Shown: in pieces, positions 1 through 6,474 of the stretch
Position numbering within the stretch: position 1 is the stretch's first letter
Layout: every line of letters begins with the position of its first letter
From: JACOTV01 sp964445135
GTDB lineage: Bacteria > Patescibacteriota > Microgenomatia > UBA1406 > GWC2-37-13
Direction: 5' to 3'
NCBI GenBank assembly: GCA_964445135.1
Contig: CAYUJW010000050.1
Coordinates: 1 to 6,474 of the forward strand
Length of the DNA stretch: 6,474 bases
The notes under the pieces: model-generated
What the model was told of the DNA's origin: nothing
The model's input: the letters and a program-made list of their open reading frames with translations, nothing else
The model's database searches: none
Translations under genes and position numbers: made by a program

Positions 1-1408
<1,408 letters not shown>

Positions 1409-1413
1409 AGTTT

Positions 1414-1427
1414 GGAAATTGCTTTCC
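1414..1427 (-). other. Leader hairpin with GNRA tetraloop
   Basis: On the minus strand, GGAAA-GCAA-TTTCC forms a 5-bp stem closed by a GCAA (GNRA) tetraloop, 6-19 nt upstream of the mature 16S 5' end. GNRA loops are stable and often serve as docking elements. A role in 16S maturation is inference. Confidence 0.45.
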
Positions 1428-1431
1428 TCTC

Positions 1432-1461
1432 TTGATGTTGATCAATAAAGTTCAACATCAA
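1432..1461 (-). other. Leader RNA hairpin, perfect 10-bp stem
   Basis: On the minus strand, TTGATGTTGA (1452-1461) is perfectly complementary to TCAACATCAA (1432-1441) around a 10-nt loop. It sits about 24-53 nt upstream of the mature 16S 5' end, where processing structures are usual. No T-run follows, so it does not read as a terminator in either direction. Confidence 0.6.
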
Positions 1462-1464
1462 TAC

Positions 1465-1491
1465 TTCTGTTATCTTTTCAAAACAACAGAA
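1465..1491 (-). other. Leader RNA hairpin, 7-bp stem
   Basis: On the minus strand, TTCTGTT (1485-1491) pairs perfectly with AACAGAA (1465-1471). The 13-nt loop contains a further short TTTT/AAAA complement. It is the first of three adjacent hairpins between boxA and the 16S 5' end. It has no T-tract on the minus strand, so it is not a terminator. Confidence 0.5.
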
Positions 1492-1524
1492 AACCCGATT
1501 AACAACCTAAAATGTGCGTCCGAT

Positions 1525-1537
1525 TTGTTAAAGTGCA
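1525..1537 (-). promoter_or_regulatory. boxA antitermination element in the rRNA leader
   Basis: The minus strand reads TGCACTTTAACAA, against TGCTCTTTAACAA in E. coli rrn leaders: 12 of 13 positions match and the core CTTTAA is intact. It lies about 107-119 nt after the predicted start site and about 117-129 nt before mature 16S. In known systems boxA RNA binds NusB with NusE (S10) and makes RNA polymerase resistant to Rho within rRNA operons. The function here is inferred from sequence and position. Confidence 0.75.
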
Positions 1538-1649
1538 ATAAACTCACCTGAAAAATCAAGCGAGTCTGCTTATTCTGTTTGTGATCGAAGTCGTTGATTT
1601 GAACCATTTCTGCTTCATTTCAACCGATATCACAACGAGAAGTATATGT

Positions 1650-1678
1650 ATTGTAATATACCCTTCTTGCAATGTCAA
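1650..1678 (-). promoter_or_regulatory. Sigma-70-type promoter of the rRNA operon
   Basis: On the minus strand, TTGACA (1673-1678) is followed by exactly 17 bp and TACAAT (1650-1655). That is a perfect -35 and a 5/6 -10 at optimal spacing. The predicted start is an A near 1643, about 235 nt before mature 16S. The -35 lies about 20 bp past the stop codon of the upstream ligase-like gene on the same strand. No AT-rich UP element is evident, because the bases upstream of the -35 belong to a GC-containing hairpin. Confidence 0.85.
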
Positions 1679-1680
1679 TG

Positions 1681-1699
1681 AGCTTGTGGAGCACGAGCT
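1681..1699. repeat. Inverted repeat at the ligase-like gene stop codon and rRNA promoter
   Basis: Arms AGCTTGTG (1681-1688) and CACGAGCT (1692-1699) flank a 3-nt loop. In plus-strand RNA the stem is complete with one G-U pair; in minus-strand RNA it has one C-A mismatch. It overlaps two bases of the stop codon of the upstream gene and ends 2 bp from the rRNA -35. There is no T-tract on the minus strand, so an intrinsic terminator is not supported. It could be a transcription-factor site or chance. Confidence 0.35.
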
Positions 1700-3905
1700 A
1701 CATGCCCATCTCTTGTGTGATGTCTGCAGGCGCAATCTGAGGGAAGGTTTTGATTGTTGTATCAAGCCATTTTTGCTGTTGTTCAATTTGTCCATAGCTG
1801 CCCAAAAGCTGGCCTTTGAGCACATATGCATCAAAATAATCTTTCTTCAGCGCAATTGCCTCGTTCGTACAGTCGAGCGAATTTTGCTCAAGCTTGGCGA
1901 TTTCATCTGCTTTTTCTGATTCCTGTGCCAAGATGGTAAACACTAAGCATTGTGAGTACACTGGCCGAGGATCTGTGGGAGCCAGAGCTTTTGCCTTCTC
2001 AAATGACTGGAGACTTCGAATTACGTGGTCACTATCTTGAGTGATTTGATAAATGAGCAGCTCATTCTTTCCTTGATTGCGGTAATACGTTGAGTTGTTG
2101 GGAGAAGCTTCAATAGCTTGAGTTTGATACTTTTGCGAGAGCTTTGTAATGCTTGTTGCGGAGTCTGACGCCTGGGGACTAAAGGAGGCAACGAGCGCCA
2201 ACTGTGCCAATGCGCCGGCCAGTTTATCCTGATATACATGCTCACTTGGATTTAGGTCTACTGCCTGGCTCAGGAATGTGCTTGCCTGTTGCGGCTCATC
2301 AGCATCTAAATAGCCACTGCCTTTGGCATAAAGCACATCCGCCATATATGAGTTGACCAACGATCCGACCCCAACCGCGGCCACTGCAGCAATAAGGGTA
2401 TATAAGAGTATATGTTGTTTTATGCCGCCTGATCCAACAGGATTGAGTGCTAATAAATCGTGTTTTTCATCTTGAATAGTGCTCCAGCTGAGGCGCAAAA
2501 GGAGCATTGGCACAACGTACCATATGAGCTGCACCGTGGACGTTGAGAAGCCAAAGAAGTTGGTAATCGCAATGCTTATGGTGGCACAAGCGCCAGCTAC
2601 AATAAGCGGTGCATACGAATCGTCCTCAGATTTTGATTTATTGCCCTGTTGAGTAGGCGAAGTAGCTGTAGTCAGTGCGAGGCGCAACACTGCCAGATGG
2701 TACCACAAATACCCAACAAGCCCCGCAAGACCGATGGTTGCTGCGTAATTGAGATACTCATTATGCGCTTTGTTATAAATAAAATCCCACTCACTCGTTG
2801 CATTGTGCCCAATTGGACGAACAGATGGATAGCTATATGCAAACGTCTCAACTCCGGTTCCCGTGAGTGGATGTTTTTTGATGAGCTCAAGGGCGCCACT
2901 CCAGACTATGGTTCGAATAGCAAATGAGTCGGTGATATTAGTATTTGCAGTAGCGGTTGATGAAGGTTGGGGGTTTGTTGACTTCTCGCTGGCGCTCGTC
3001 GGACTGCTTGTTAAAAATGAAGGGCGTAGGGCGCGATCGATGGGAGCAATTCCCGTTAAAAATACCACGACCGCAATGATGGTCAGTGCGACGTAGCCGA
3101 TAATGTATGGTCGAAGCTTCGCAACGACCATCTTCATGTGTCTGATGTTTGTGATGAAATAGCCAGCAAAAAGCGCGAGGCCCAAGGCGGCGGCTATTTC
3201 GCCAGAGCGAGAGCGCGACATCAATATCCCAATTGTCAGAAGTTGCGCGGCCGCGGTGAGTGCTGTCAGTGATTTGTATCCTGCACTCCCCTTTTTGGCA
3301 AGATACACAGCGTAGCCTGCAGCCAGCATAAGGTTGGCTCCAACGTATGCAGCAAGCCAATTTGGCTGACCAATTGTTGAAAACATTCGCTCGGCTGGGC
3401 GAAATTGCGCGGTCCAGCATGAATTGTCGCTCACCCCAGCCAAGGCGTAGCACAAGGTGTCATGTCCAAACCAGCCAGGCAAACCAACAATTACGACAGC
3501 GACAGAGGAGGCAATTGATATGCGCACCAGCTTAAGAACAGCATCTTTATTGAGGTAGACTGCCGCGGCATATGCGAGGATCACATATGAGATGAGCGAG
3601 AGGATGCCGCCATTTAAACGACCGTAGTATCCAGCAAGCGAGACATGTTTGTCGATTGAAAAGAGAAACGACACAACATGCGCGAGGAGAAATATCCCAA
3701 GCGCAGTGTCATATGGTGTATTGTATATAAGTACCTGACGACGACGCACCATGTCAATGGACCACAATGTCCCCACAGCTATAGCGCCCACATAAATGAC
3801 GTTCATCTTGTTAAACTCAAAGAGTTCGGAGGTATGGGGCAAAACAATAAGCGGAACAACCAAAAACAGGCTATAATAAATGAGTCGTATGATTCGCTGA
3901 AGCAT
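1698..3905 (-). CDS. O-antigen ligase/polymerase family (Wzy_C) membrane protein with C-terminal TPR-like region
   Basis: This 735-residue protein has about nine hydrophobic segments before residue 295. A Ser/Thr/Pro-rich stretch follows (about 299-328), then the Wzy_C hallmark region: R331 and W335, a GTGVETF turn (349-355) and AHNEYL (380-385, with H381 at the conserved His). More membrane segments run to about residue 520. Two further family-typical signatures are STIGQPNW (176-183) and SRSRSGE (230-236). Residues 525-735 are soluble, helical and TPR-like (for example around 538-563 and 640-655). The family (WaaL, Wzy, PglL) transfers or polymerises lipid-linked glycans at the outer face of the cytoplasmic membrane. 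Substrate and direction cannot be told from sequence, and 'O-antigen' should not be read literally in a CPR cell. The ATG at 3905 has no Shine-Dalgarno. A gene start 64 bp away on the other strand makes it divergent with mreB. Confidence 0.85.
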   Translation of the reverse strand: MLQRIIRLIYYSLFLVVPLIVLPHTSELFEFNKMNVIYVGAIAVGTLWSIDMVRRRQVLIYNTPYDTALGIFLLAHVVSFLFSIDKHVSLAGYYGRLNGGILSLISYVILAYAAAVYLNKDAVLKLVRISIASSVAVVIVGLPGWFGHDTLCYALAGVSDNSCWTAQFRPAERMFSTIGQPNWLAAYVGANLMLAAGYAVYLAKKGSAGYKSLTALTAAAQLLTIGILMSRSRSGEIAAALGLALFAGYFITNIRHMKMVVAKLRPYIIGYVALTIIAVVVFLTGIAPIDRALRPSFLTSSPTSASEKSTNPQPSSTATANTNITDSFAIRTIVWSGALELIKKHPLTGTGVETFAYSYPSVRPIGHNATSEWDFIYNKAHNEYLNYAATIGLAGLVGYLWYHLAVLRLALTTATSPTQQGNKSKSEDDSYAPLIVAGACATISIAITNFFGFSTSTVQLIWYVVPMLLLRLSWSTIQDEKHDLLALNPVGSGGIKQHILLYTLIAAVAAVGVGSLVNSYMADVLYAKGSGYLDADEPQQASTFLSQAVDLNPSEHVYQDKLAGALAQLALVASFSPQASDSATSITKLSQKYQTQAIEASPNNSTYYRNQGKNELLIYQITQDSDHVIRSLQSFEKAKALAPTDPRPVYSQCLVFTILAQESEKADEIAKLEQNSLDCTNEAIALKKDYFDAYVLKGQLLGSYGQIEQQQKWLDTTIKTFPQIAPADITQEMGM

Positions 3906-3969
3906 GGGTTTTGGTATTTAGATAGGCTTCGTCCTACATGACAACAAGTTCACATAGGTTAAGTTCAAT
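3906..3969. promoter_or_regulatory. Divergent intergenic region between the ligase-like gene and mreB
   Basis: These 64 bp must hold the 5' signals of two divergent genes. On the minus strand, TTGTCA is followed by AT-rich TATCTAAATA about 14 bp later; no choice of hexamers gives both a good -10 and good spacing. On the plus strand only poor -10-like hexamers occur. Neither start codon has a Shine-Dalgarno. A direct repeat AAGTTCA (3946-3952 and 3961-3967, 15-bp period) lies just before the mreB ATG. Promoters are presumed present but I cannot place them. Confidence 0.35.
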
Positions 3970-5034
3970 ATGAATCATTTTATACAATCACTGCGAAAAA
4001 TACAGCTGCCCTTTTTGAACAATATGTTGGTGTACGTTGACCTTGGCACATCTCAAACAAGAATTGCAATTGCTGATAAGGGTGTAGTGCTTCGTGAGCC
4101 CACCTATATTGGGTTTAATAAAAAAACTCACCAGTCAATTTTCTATGGACGTGAAGCAAAGCGGGTGATGGGAAAAGTTCCGGAATTTATTGATATCCAA
4201 CAGCCAGTGGTAAACAGTATTATTGTCAATTTTGATCTGGCCGTCGATCTCGTATCGTTCTTTTTGAAAAAATCAATTGAGCCATATTTTGGCAAGTACC
4301 AAATCATCAAGCCGACGCTCCATATCATCACCTCTGTGCCCGTTGTGGCGTCTGAGATTGAGCAGCGTGCGCTTGAGGAAGTGATGCATAAGGTTGGCGC
4401 GGCAAAAGTCACCATCATCGAGCGGGCAATTGCCACCACCATGGGTTGTGGCTATAACGTGTTTCTCCATGAGCCAGTATGTATCGTTGATATGGGAGGT
4501 GGGACAATTGAGATTTCAATCATCAGTGGAGGTGGTATTGTGCAGCAAAAAACCATAAAAAACGCGGGCGAACACATGAATAAATTGTTGCAAAATTATC
4601 TCTATCTCAAGCACGGTATTATGCTTGGTGAAAGTACTGTGGAAGAGCTAAAAATTGCACTTTTGGATTTTTCAAGTGATGACCATGTACAAGAAGTGCG
4701 CGGCAAGTCGCTAGAAACTGGGCTCCCCAAATCGATCAAGGTTCGAACCTCCGAAGTCAAGGAAGCGCTTCAATCTCAGCTGAATCAAATCATCGATGCG
4801 GTAAAGGAATTGATTGAAGTCGCACCACCTGAAGTGGTCGATGAGATTTATAAAGCGGGTATTGTTTTAACAGGCGGAGTGGCACATTGTCCGGGCATCG
4901 ATCAATACCTTGAGGGCGAACTACAAATACCAGTCAAGAAATCTTCACGCATTGATACGGCCACCATACAAGGCCTTATGCGTATTGGGAAGCGCGCTGA
5001 TTATCGCGATAAACTTCGAGTTGATGTCCCCTAG
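3970..5034 (+). CDS. mreB: MreB-family actin-like cell-shape protein
   Basis: This 354-residue protein has the actin-fold ATPase motifs in order: phosphate-1 VDLGTSQT (23-30, D24), REAKRVMGKVPE (61-72), phosphate-2 IVDMGGGTIEI (172-182, D174), the MreB-specific GLPKSIKVRTSEVKEAL (about 241-257), and the adenosine motif GIVLTGG (297-303). Length fits MreB (about 330-350). MreB filaments on the inner membrane guide peptidoglycan synthesis in rod-shaped cells. Residues 1-15, with F4, I5, L8, I11 and L13 among basic residues, could be a membrane-binding amphipathic helix. M19 (4024) is an alternative start and no Shine-Dalgarno decides between them. The phosphate region differs from the family: where MreB has IEEPMAAAIG, this protein has IERAIATTMG (150-159), replacing the catalytic Glu and next Pro with Arg-Ala. 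No mreC or mreD lies next to it here. Confidence 0.92.
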   Translation: MNHFIQSLRKIQLPFLNNMLVYVDLGTSQTRIAIADKGVVLREPTYIGFNKKTHQSIFYGREAKRVMGKVPEFIDIQQPVVNSIIVNFDLAVDLVSFFLKKSIEPYFGKYQIIKPTLHIITSVPVVASEIEQRALEEVMHKVGAAKVTIIERAIATTMGCGYNVFLHEPVCIVDMGGGTIEISIISGGGIVQQKTIKNAGEHMNKLLQNYLYLKHGIMLGESTVEELKIALLDFSSDDHVQEVRGKSLETGLPKSIKVRTSEVKEALQSQLNQIIDAVKELIEVAPPEVVDEIYKAGIVLTGGVAHCPGIDQYLEGELQIPVKKSSRIDTATIQGLMRIGKRADYRDKLRVDVP

Positions 5035-5039
5035 TGCTC

Positions 5040-5477
5040 TTACTTACTGCGGCTTGAGATCTTATACATACATGCATTATTGCCTTCGCAGTTGCAGCTG
5101 AGGGTATATGTTCCATTTTTTGGCATCGACTCCAGGCATGTATAAAGTGAATAAGTCTGACGCGAAGTGGCGGTTGTATATTGATAGGTGTATCCTGCAG
5201 GGTCTTGTGGGGCTTTCTCAAGGTATGTTTTTGTGGGACACCCCTGTGGCGAGCATATCGAGTATTTTCCAAACCCAACCGAAAGTGGATATTCGCCTTC
5301 GTCTTGATAATATGCTTCAAGCGCCTTTTGAATAGTGGCCAAGTCCGTAAGGCGCGTATTGTCGCGAGTTTCTTTTTGTTTTTGATTATGGCTATATTGC
5401 AGGAGTGAAGCGATAATAAAAAAGAGCGAGAGTGAGGTGAGCACAATATATATGATGCGACGAACATGGGTATTCAT
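5040..5477 (-). CDS. Membrane-anchored pseudopilin-like protein (GspG-like C-terminal domain)
   Basis: This 145-residue protein starts at ATG 5477, chosen because AGGAG sits 6 nt upstream. An in-frame ATG at 5492 would add five residues but lies upstream of that Shine-Dalgarno. A basic N-terminus (HVRR) precedes one hydrophobic segment (about 8-27). Then come a charged helix, DLATIQKALEAYYQDEGEYP (45-64) and YLEKAPQDPAGYTYQY (86-100), the order typical of type II secretion major pseudopilins. Six cysteines (75, 80, 114, 128, 130, 136) could form disulfides outside the membrane. Unlike true pilins it has no G-F-T-L-x-E cleavage motif, so it is probably an uncleaved membrane protein. It converges on mreB with 5 bp between stops. 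The family call rests on pattern recognition, and the exact role is unknown. Confidence 0.65.
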   Translation of the reverse strand: MNTHVRRIIYIVLTSLSLFFIIASLLQYSHNQKQKETRDNTRLTDLATIQKALEAYYQDEGEYPLSVGFGKYSICSPQGCPTKTYLEKAPQDPAGYTYQYTTATSRQTYSLYTCLESMPKNGTYTLSCNCEGNNACMYKISSRSK

Positions 5478-5480
5478 ATT

Positions 5481-5487
5481 GTTCTCC
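5481..5487 (-). promoter_or_regulatory. Shine-Dalgarno deciding the pseudopilin-like start
   Basis: On the minus strand, CAGGAGA lies with AGGAG 6 nt before the ATG at 5477. It is the only strong ribosome binding site next to a gene in this window; the ligase-like, mreB, pilin and rpmF starts lack one. It overlaps the coding frame of the possible upstream ATG at 5492, which argues against that start. Confidence 0.6.
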
Positions 5488-5538
5488 TGCATACCTTTAG
5501 CATATCATGCATTTGTTGACATAAGAAGATAGACCTAC

Positions 5539-5565
5539 AAAAAACCCCGCCAATTTTGGGCGGGG
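5539..5565 (-). terminator. Rho-independent terminator after the type IV pilin-like gene
   Basis: On the minus strand, CCCCGCC (5559-5565) pairs perfectly with GGCGGGG (5545-5551) around a 7-nt loop, followed directly by six T (5539-5544). It lies 54 bp beyond the stop of the pilin-like gene and upstream of the pseudopilin-like gene, so the two minus-strand genes are probably separate transcripts. No T-tract follows the stem on the plus strand, so it should work in one direction only. Confidence 0.9.
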
Positions 5566-5619
5566 CAATTTGCAAGCTTGTACAAATGGTTTAGTTTTTT
5601 GTGTTTGGCAAGCTTAAAA

Positions 5620-6207
5620 TTAGAGACTTGAAATACATATATAACAAGTGTTTGCGGATGTTGCGGGGCATGTTACTGCGGTGCCGACGGTATTACCATT
5701 GCTGGTTGTGTACACGGCTGTGCTTAAGTCCGCGATATTGGCCTTTGTCTTCTCAGACTTTGATGATGGCTGCCAGCAAGTAGTTGGAGCAGCATCTGAT
5801 GCGGAGCCTCCTGTTGGTACTTTAAAGGTTATATATACCGTATCAGATTGAGGATGATTCGTAAATGTTGTGGCAGTTGATGATTCGCCTCCGGTATTTA
5901 AAGCGGTATTGACGGTTACCATCGATGCGCTATTTGCTAAATACGCGGTGCCTGCTGTCATGGTCGATGTTGAACATGCAGGAGTCGTGCAGTTTACCGA
6001 ATACTGTTTTGTGGTATACCAGCGTTGAATCGCCGAAACCATCGATGTGGCGAGCTGTCGCTTTGAGGCGTCATTCCCGCGATTAATTTGCTCAACAGGG
6101 TCAATTGCGACGATGATGCCTGTGGCAATCAGCCCAAGTATGGCAATTACAATAAGAAGCTCGACCAATGTGAAGCCCAGTTTTGATGTTTCTTTGATAA
6201 AACGCAT
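5620..6207 (-). CDS. Type IV pilin-like protein with prepilin peptidase site
   Basis: This 195-residue protein starts at ATG 6207, giving the short basic leader MRFIKETSKLG. The frame is open to an ATG at 6261, but that would put 29 residues before the cleavage site, and the predicted start of transcription (about 6257) is downstream of it. Prepilin peptidase would cut between G11 and F12 (KLG/FTLVELLIV), leaving the conserved Glu at mature position 5 (E16). A hydrophobic helix runs to about residue 35, followed by AIDPVEQINRGNDASKRQ (34-51), a pattern common in pilins of CPR bacteria. The rest is a Ser/Thr-rich globular domain with six cysteines (73, 78, 144, 180, 188, 191). Mature pilins are pulled from the membrane into an extracellular pilus. 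No assembly ATPase or PilC gene is visible here. Major versus minor pilin cannot be decided. Confidence 0.87.
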   Translation of the reverse strand: MRFIKETSKLGFTLVELLIVIAILGLIATGIIVAIDPVEQINRGNDASKRQLATSMVSAIQRWYTTKQYSVNCTTPACSTSTMTAGTAYLANSASMVTVNTALNTGGESSTATTFTNHPQSDTVYITFKVPTGGSASDAAPTTCWQPSSKSEKTKANIADLSTAVYTTSNGNTVGTAVTCPATSANTCYICISSL

Positions 6208-6263
6208 GAGTTCTATACACGCAAAATAATTAATATATTGTGGATTTATGTGTGTATACACTC

Positions 6264-6292
6264 AGATTAGCGAGTATTTGATCATGTGTCAA
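6264..6292 (-). promoter_or_regulatory. Candidate promoter of the pilin-like gene
   Basis: On the minus strand, TTGACA (6287-6292) is followed by 17 bp and TAATCT (6264-6269). The -35 is perfect. The -10 matches 3/6 but keeps the critical second A and final T. The predicted start near 6257 leaves an untranslated leader of about 50 nt before ATG 6207. The -35 lies inside an inverted repeat (6284-6297), where a regulator could block it. Confidence 0.55.
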
Positions 6293-6297
6293 CACAT
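6284..6297. repeat. Inverted repeat over the -35 of the pilin-like promoter
   Basis: ATGTGT and ACACAT are perfect 6-bp arms separated by 2 bp, centred on the TTGACA -35 hexamer. The geometry fits a dimeric repressor operator, but a short palindrome can arise by chance. A second perfect palindrome, GTGTATACAC (6252-6261), lies at the predicted start of transcription. Confidence 0.4.
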
Positions 6298-6381
6298 TCC
6301 ACTTACATTTCACGGTTACAAAAGGACAAGTGTTGTCTGCTTTCGATTTTCAACCAACTTCCCCATGAATACTGGCATAAG

Positions 6382-6410
6382 TTGAAATTTTCGTCTGAAT
6401 CGAATATAAT
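6382..6410 (+). promoter_or_regulatory. Sigma-70-type promoter of rpmF
   Basis: TTGAAA (6382-6387, 5/6) is followed by exactly 17 bp and TATAAT (6405-6410, 6/6). The predicted start falls at about 6416-6418, only 2-4 nt before the rpmF ATG at 6420, or on the ATG itself. This is the best-matching promoter in the window and implies a leaderless or nearly leaderless mRNA. Confidence 0.87.
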
Positions 6411-6419
6411 TGCACATAT

Positions 6420-6474
6420 ATGGCAGCACTACCCAAACGAAAACACTCAAAAATGAGAAAAGGTAAGCGAATGA
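6420..6474 (+). CDS. rpmF: 50S ribosomal protein L32, N-terminal fragment (runs off the window)
   Basis: From ATG 6420 the frame reads MAALPKRKHSKMRKGKRM and stays open to the window edge, giving 18 complete codons plus one base. This matches the L32 N-terminus (typically M-A-V-P-K-R-K/R-x-S-x-S-R), which is short, very basic and part of the large ribosomal subunit. The rest of the protein, including any zinc-binding cysteines, is outside the window. The ATG lies 10 nt after the last base of a perfect TATAAT with correct -35 spacing, which supports this start and leaves no room for a Shine-Dalgarno. The identification rests on a short stretch, but the pattern and promoter placement agree. Confidence 0.82.
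   Translation, partial: MAALPKRKHSKMRKGKRM

Larger units (their letters stand above)
1409..1643 (-). other. Pre-16S rRNA leader
   Basis: This is the transcribed spacer between the predicted rRNA start site (about 1643) and the mature 16S 5' end (about 1408), roughly 235 nt. No coding region is supported here. It carries a boxA element and a row of short hairpins (1465-1491, 1432-1461, 1414-1427) close to the mature 5' end. In bacteria this region normally pairs with sequence downstream of 16S to form the RNase III processing stem. The downstream half is outside the window, so that pairing cannot be examined. Confidence 0.75.

Noticed and set aside
1681..1699. Intrinsic terminator for the ligase-like gene
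   Set aside because: The stem has a mismatch in minus-strand RNA and no T-tract follows it.
2938..3453. A 171-codon frame on the minus strand overlapping the ligase-like gene
   Set aside because: The main frame has clear Wzy-family motifs and membrane segments. This one is Arg/Cys/His-rich with no recognisable pattern, as expected of a shifted-frame shadow.
4976..5467. A 163-codon minus-strand frame overlapping the pseudopilin-like gene and the end of mreB
   Set aside because: It has no recognisable motif. The overlapping frame has a Shine-Dalgarno, a membrane anchor and pilin-like signatures.
5572..5615. Two copies of GCAAGCTT (5572-5579 and 5608-5615)
   Set aside because: An 8-bp repeat in an AT-rich spacer is compatible with chance and has no supporting context.
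6208..6261. N-terminal extension of the pilin-like protein to the ATG at 6261
   Set aside because: It would give an unusually long leader before the prepilin site and would begin upstream of the predicted start of transcription.
6284..6385. A 33-codon plus-strand open frame in the pilin-rpmF spacer
   Set aside because: It begins inside the inverted repeat, has no ribosome binding site or recognisable sequence, and overlaps the rpmF -35.

Overview
The window looks like chromosomal DNA from a bacterium of the Candidate Phyla Radiation (Patescibacteria). The main evidence is the 16S rRNA, which occupies the first 1.4 kb on the minus strand. It is bacterial, but it departs from consensus at otherwise near-universal sites (the 530 loop and helix 24). 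Where these changes fall in helices they are matched by complementary changes in the pairing partner, as expected of a divergent functional rRNA rather than sequencing noise. I cannot assign a phylum with confidence from sequence alone. Microgenomates-like or a neighbouring CPR lineage is a guess.

Layout. (1) 1-1408, minus: 16S rRNA, cut by the window edge about 120 nt before its 3' end. (2) 1409-1697: a pre-rRNA leader of about 235 nt. It has a near-consensus promoter (TTGACA-N17-TACAAT), a boxA antitermination element matching E. coli rrn boxA at 12 of 13 positions, and three clean hairpins. (3) 1698-3905, minus: a 735-residue polytopic membrane protein of the O-antigen ligase/polymerase (Wzy_C) superfamily with a C-terminal TPR-like region. 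(4) 3970-5034, plus: a divergently transcribed MreB-family actin homologue. (5) 5040-5477, minus: a small membrane-anchored pseudopilin-like protein that converges on mreB with only 5 bp between the stop codons. (6) 5539-5565: a strong intrinsic terminator. (7) 5620-6207, minus: a type IV pilin-like protein with a textbook prepilin peptidase site. (8) 6420 to the end, plus: the first 18 codons of ribosomal protein L32 (rpmF), driven by a promoter so close to the ATG that the mRNA should be leaderless or nearly so.

The protein-coding genes share a cell-surface theme: cell shape (MreB), pilus or pseudopilus subunits, and a membrane glycan ligase or polymerase. The rRNA operon and rpmF at the two ends are housekeeping genes with strong promoters. 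The nearness of a PglL/WaaL-like enzyme to a Ser/Thr-rich pilin suggests pilin or surface glycosylation, but this is inference only.

The most notable observations are the MreB homologue with Arg-Ala where the family has the catalytic Glu-Pro, the covarying changes in conserved 16S motifs, the predicted leaderless rpmF, the pseudopilin-like protein without a prepilin cleavage site, and the structured rRNA leader. I see no CRISPR array, mobile element, tRNA or clear novel multi-gene system.
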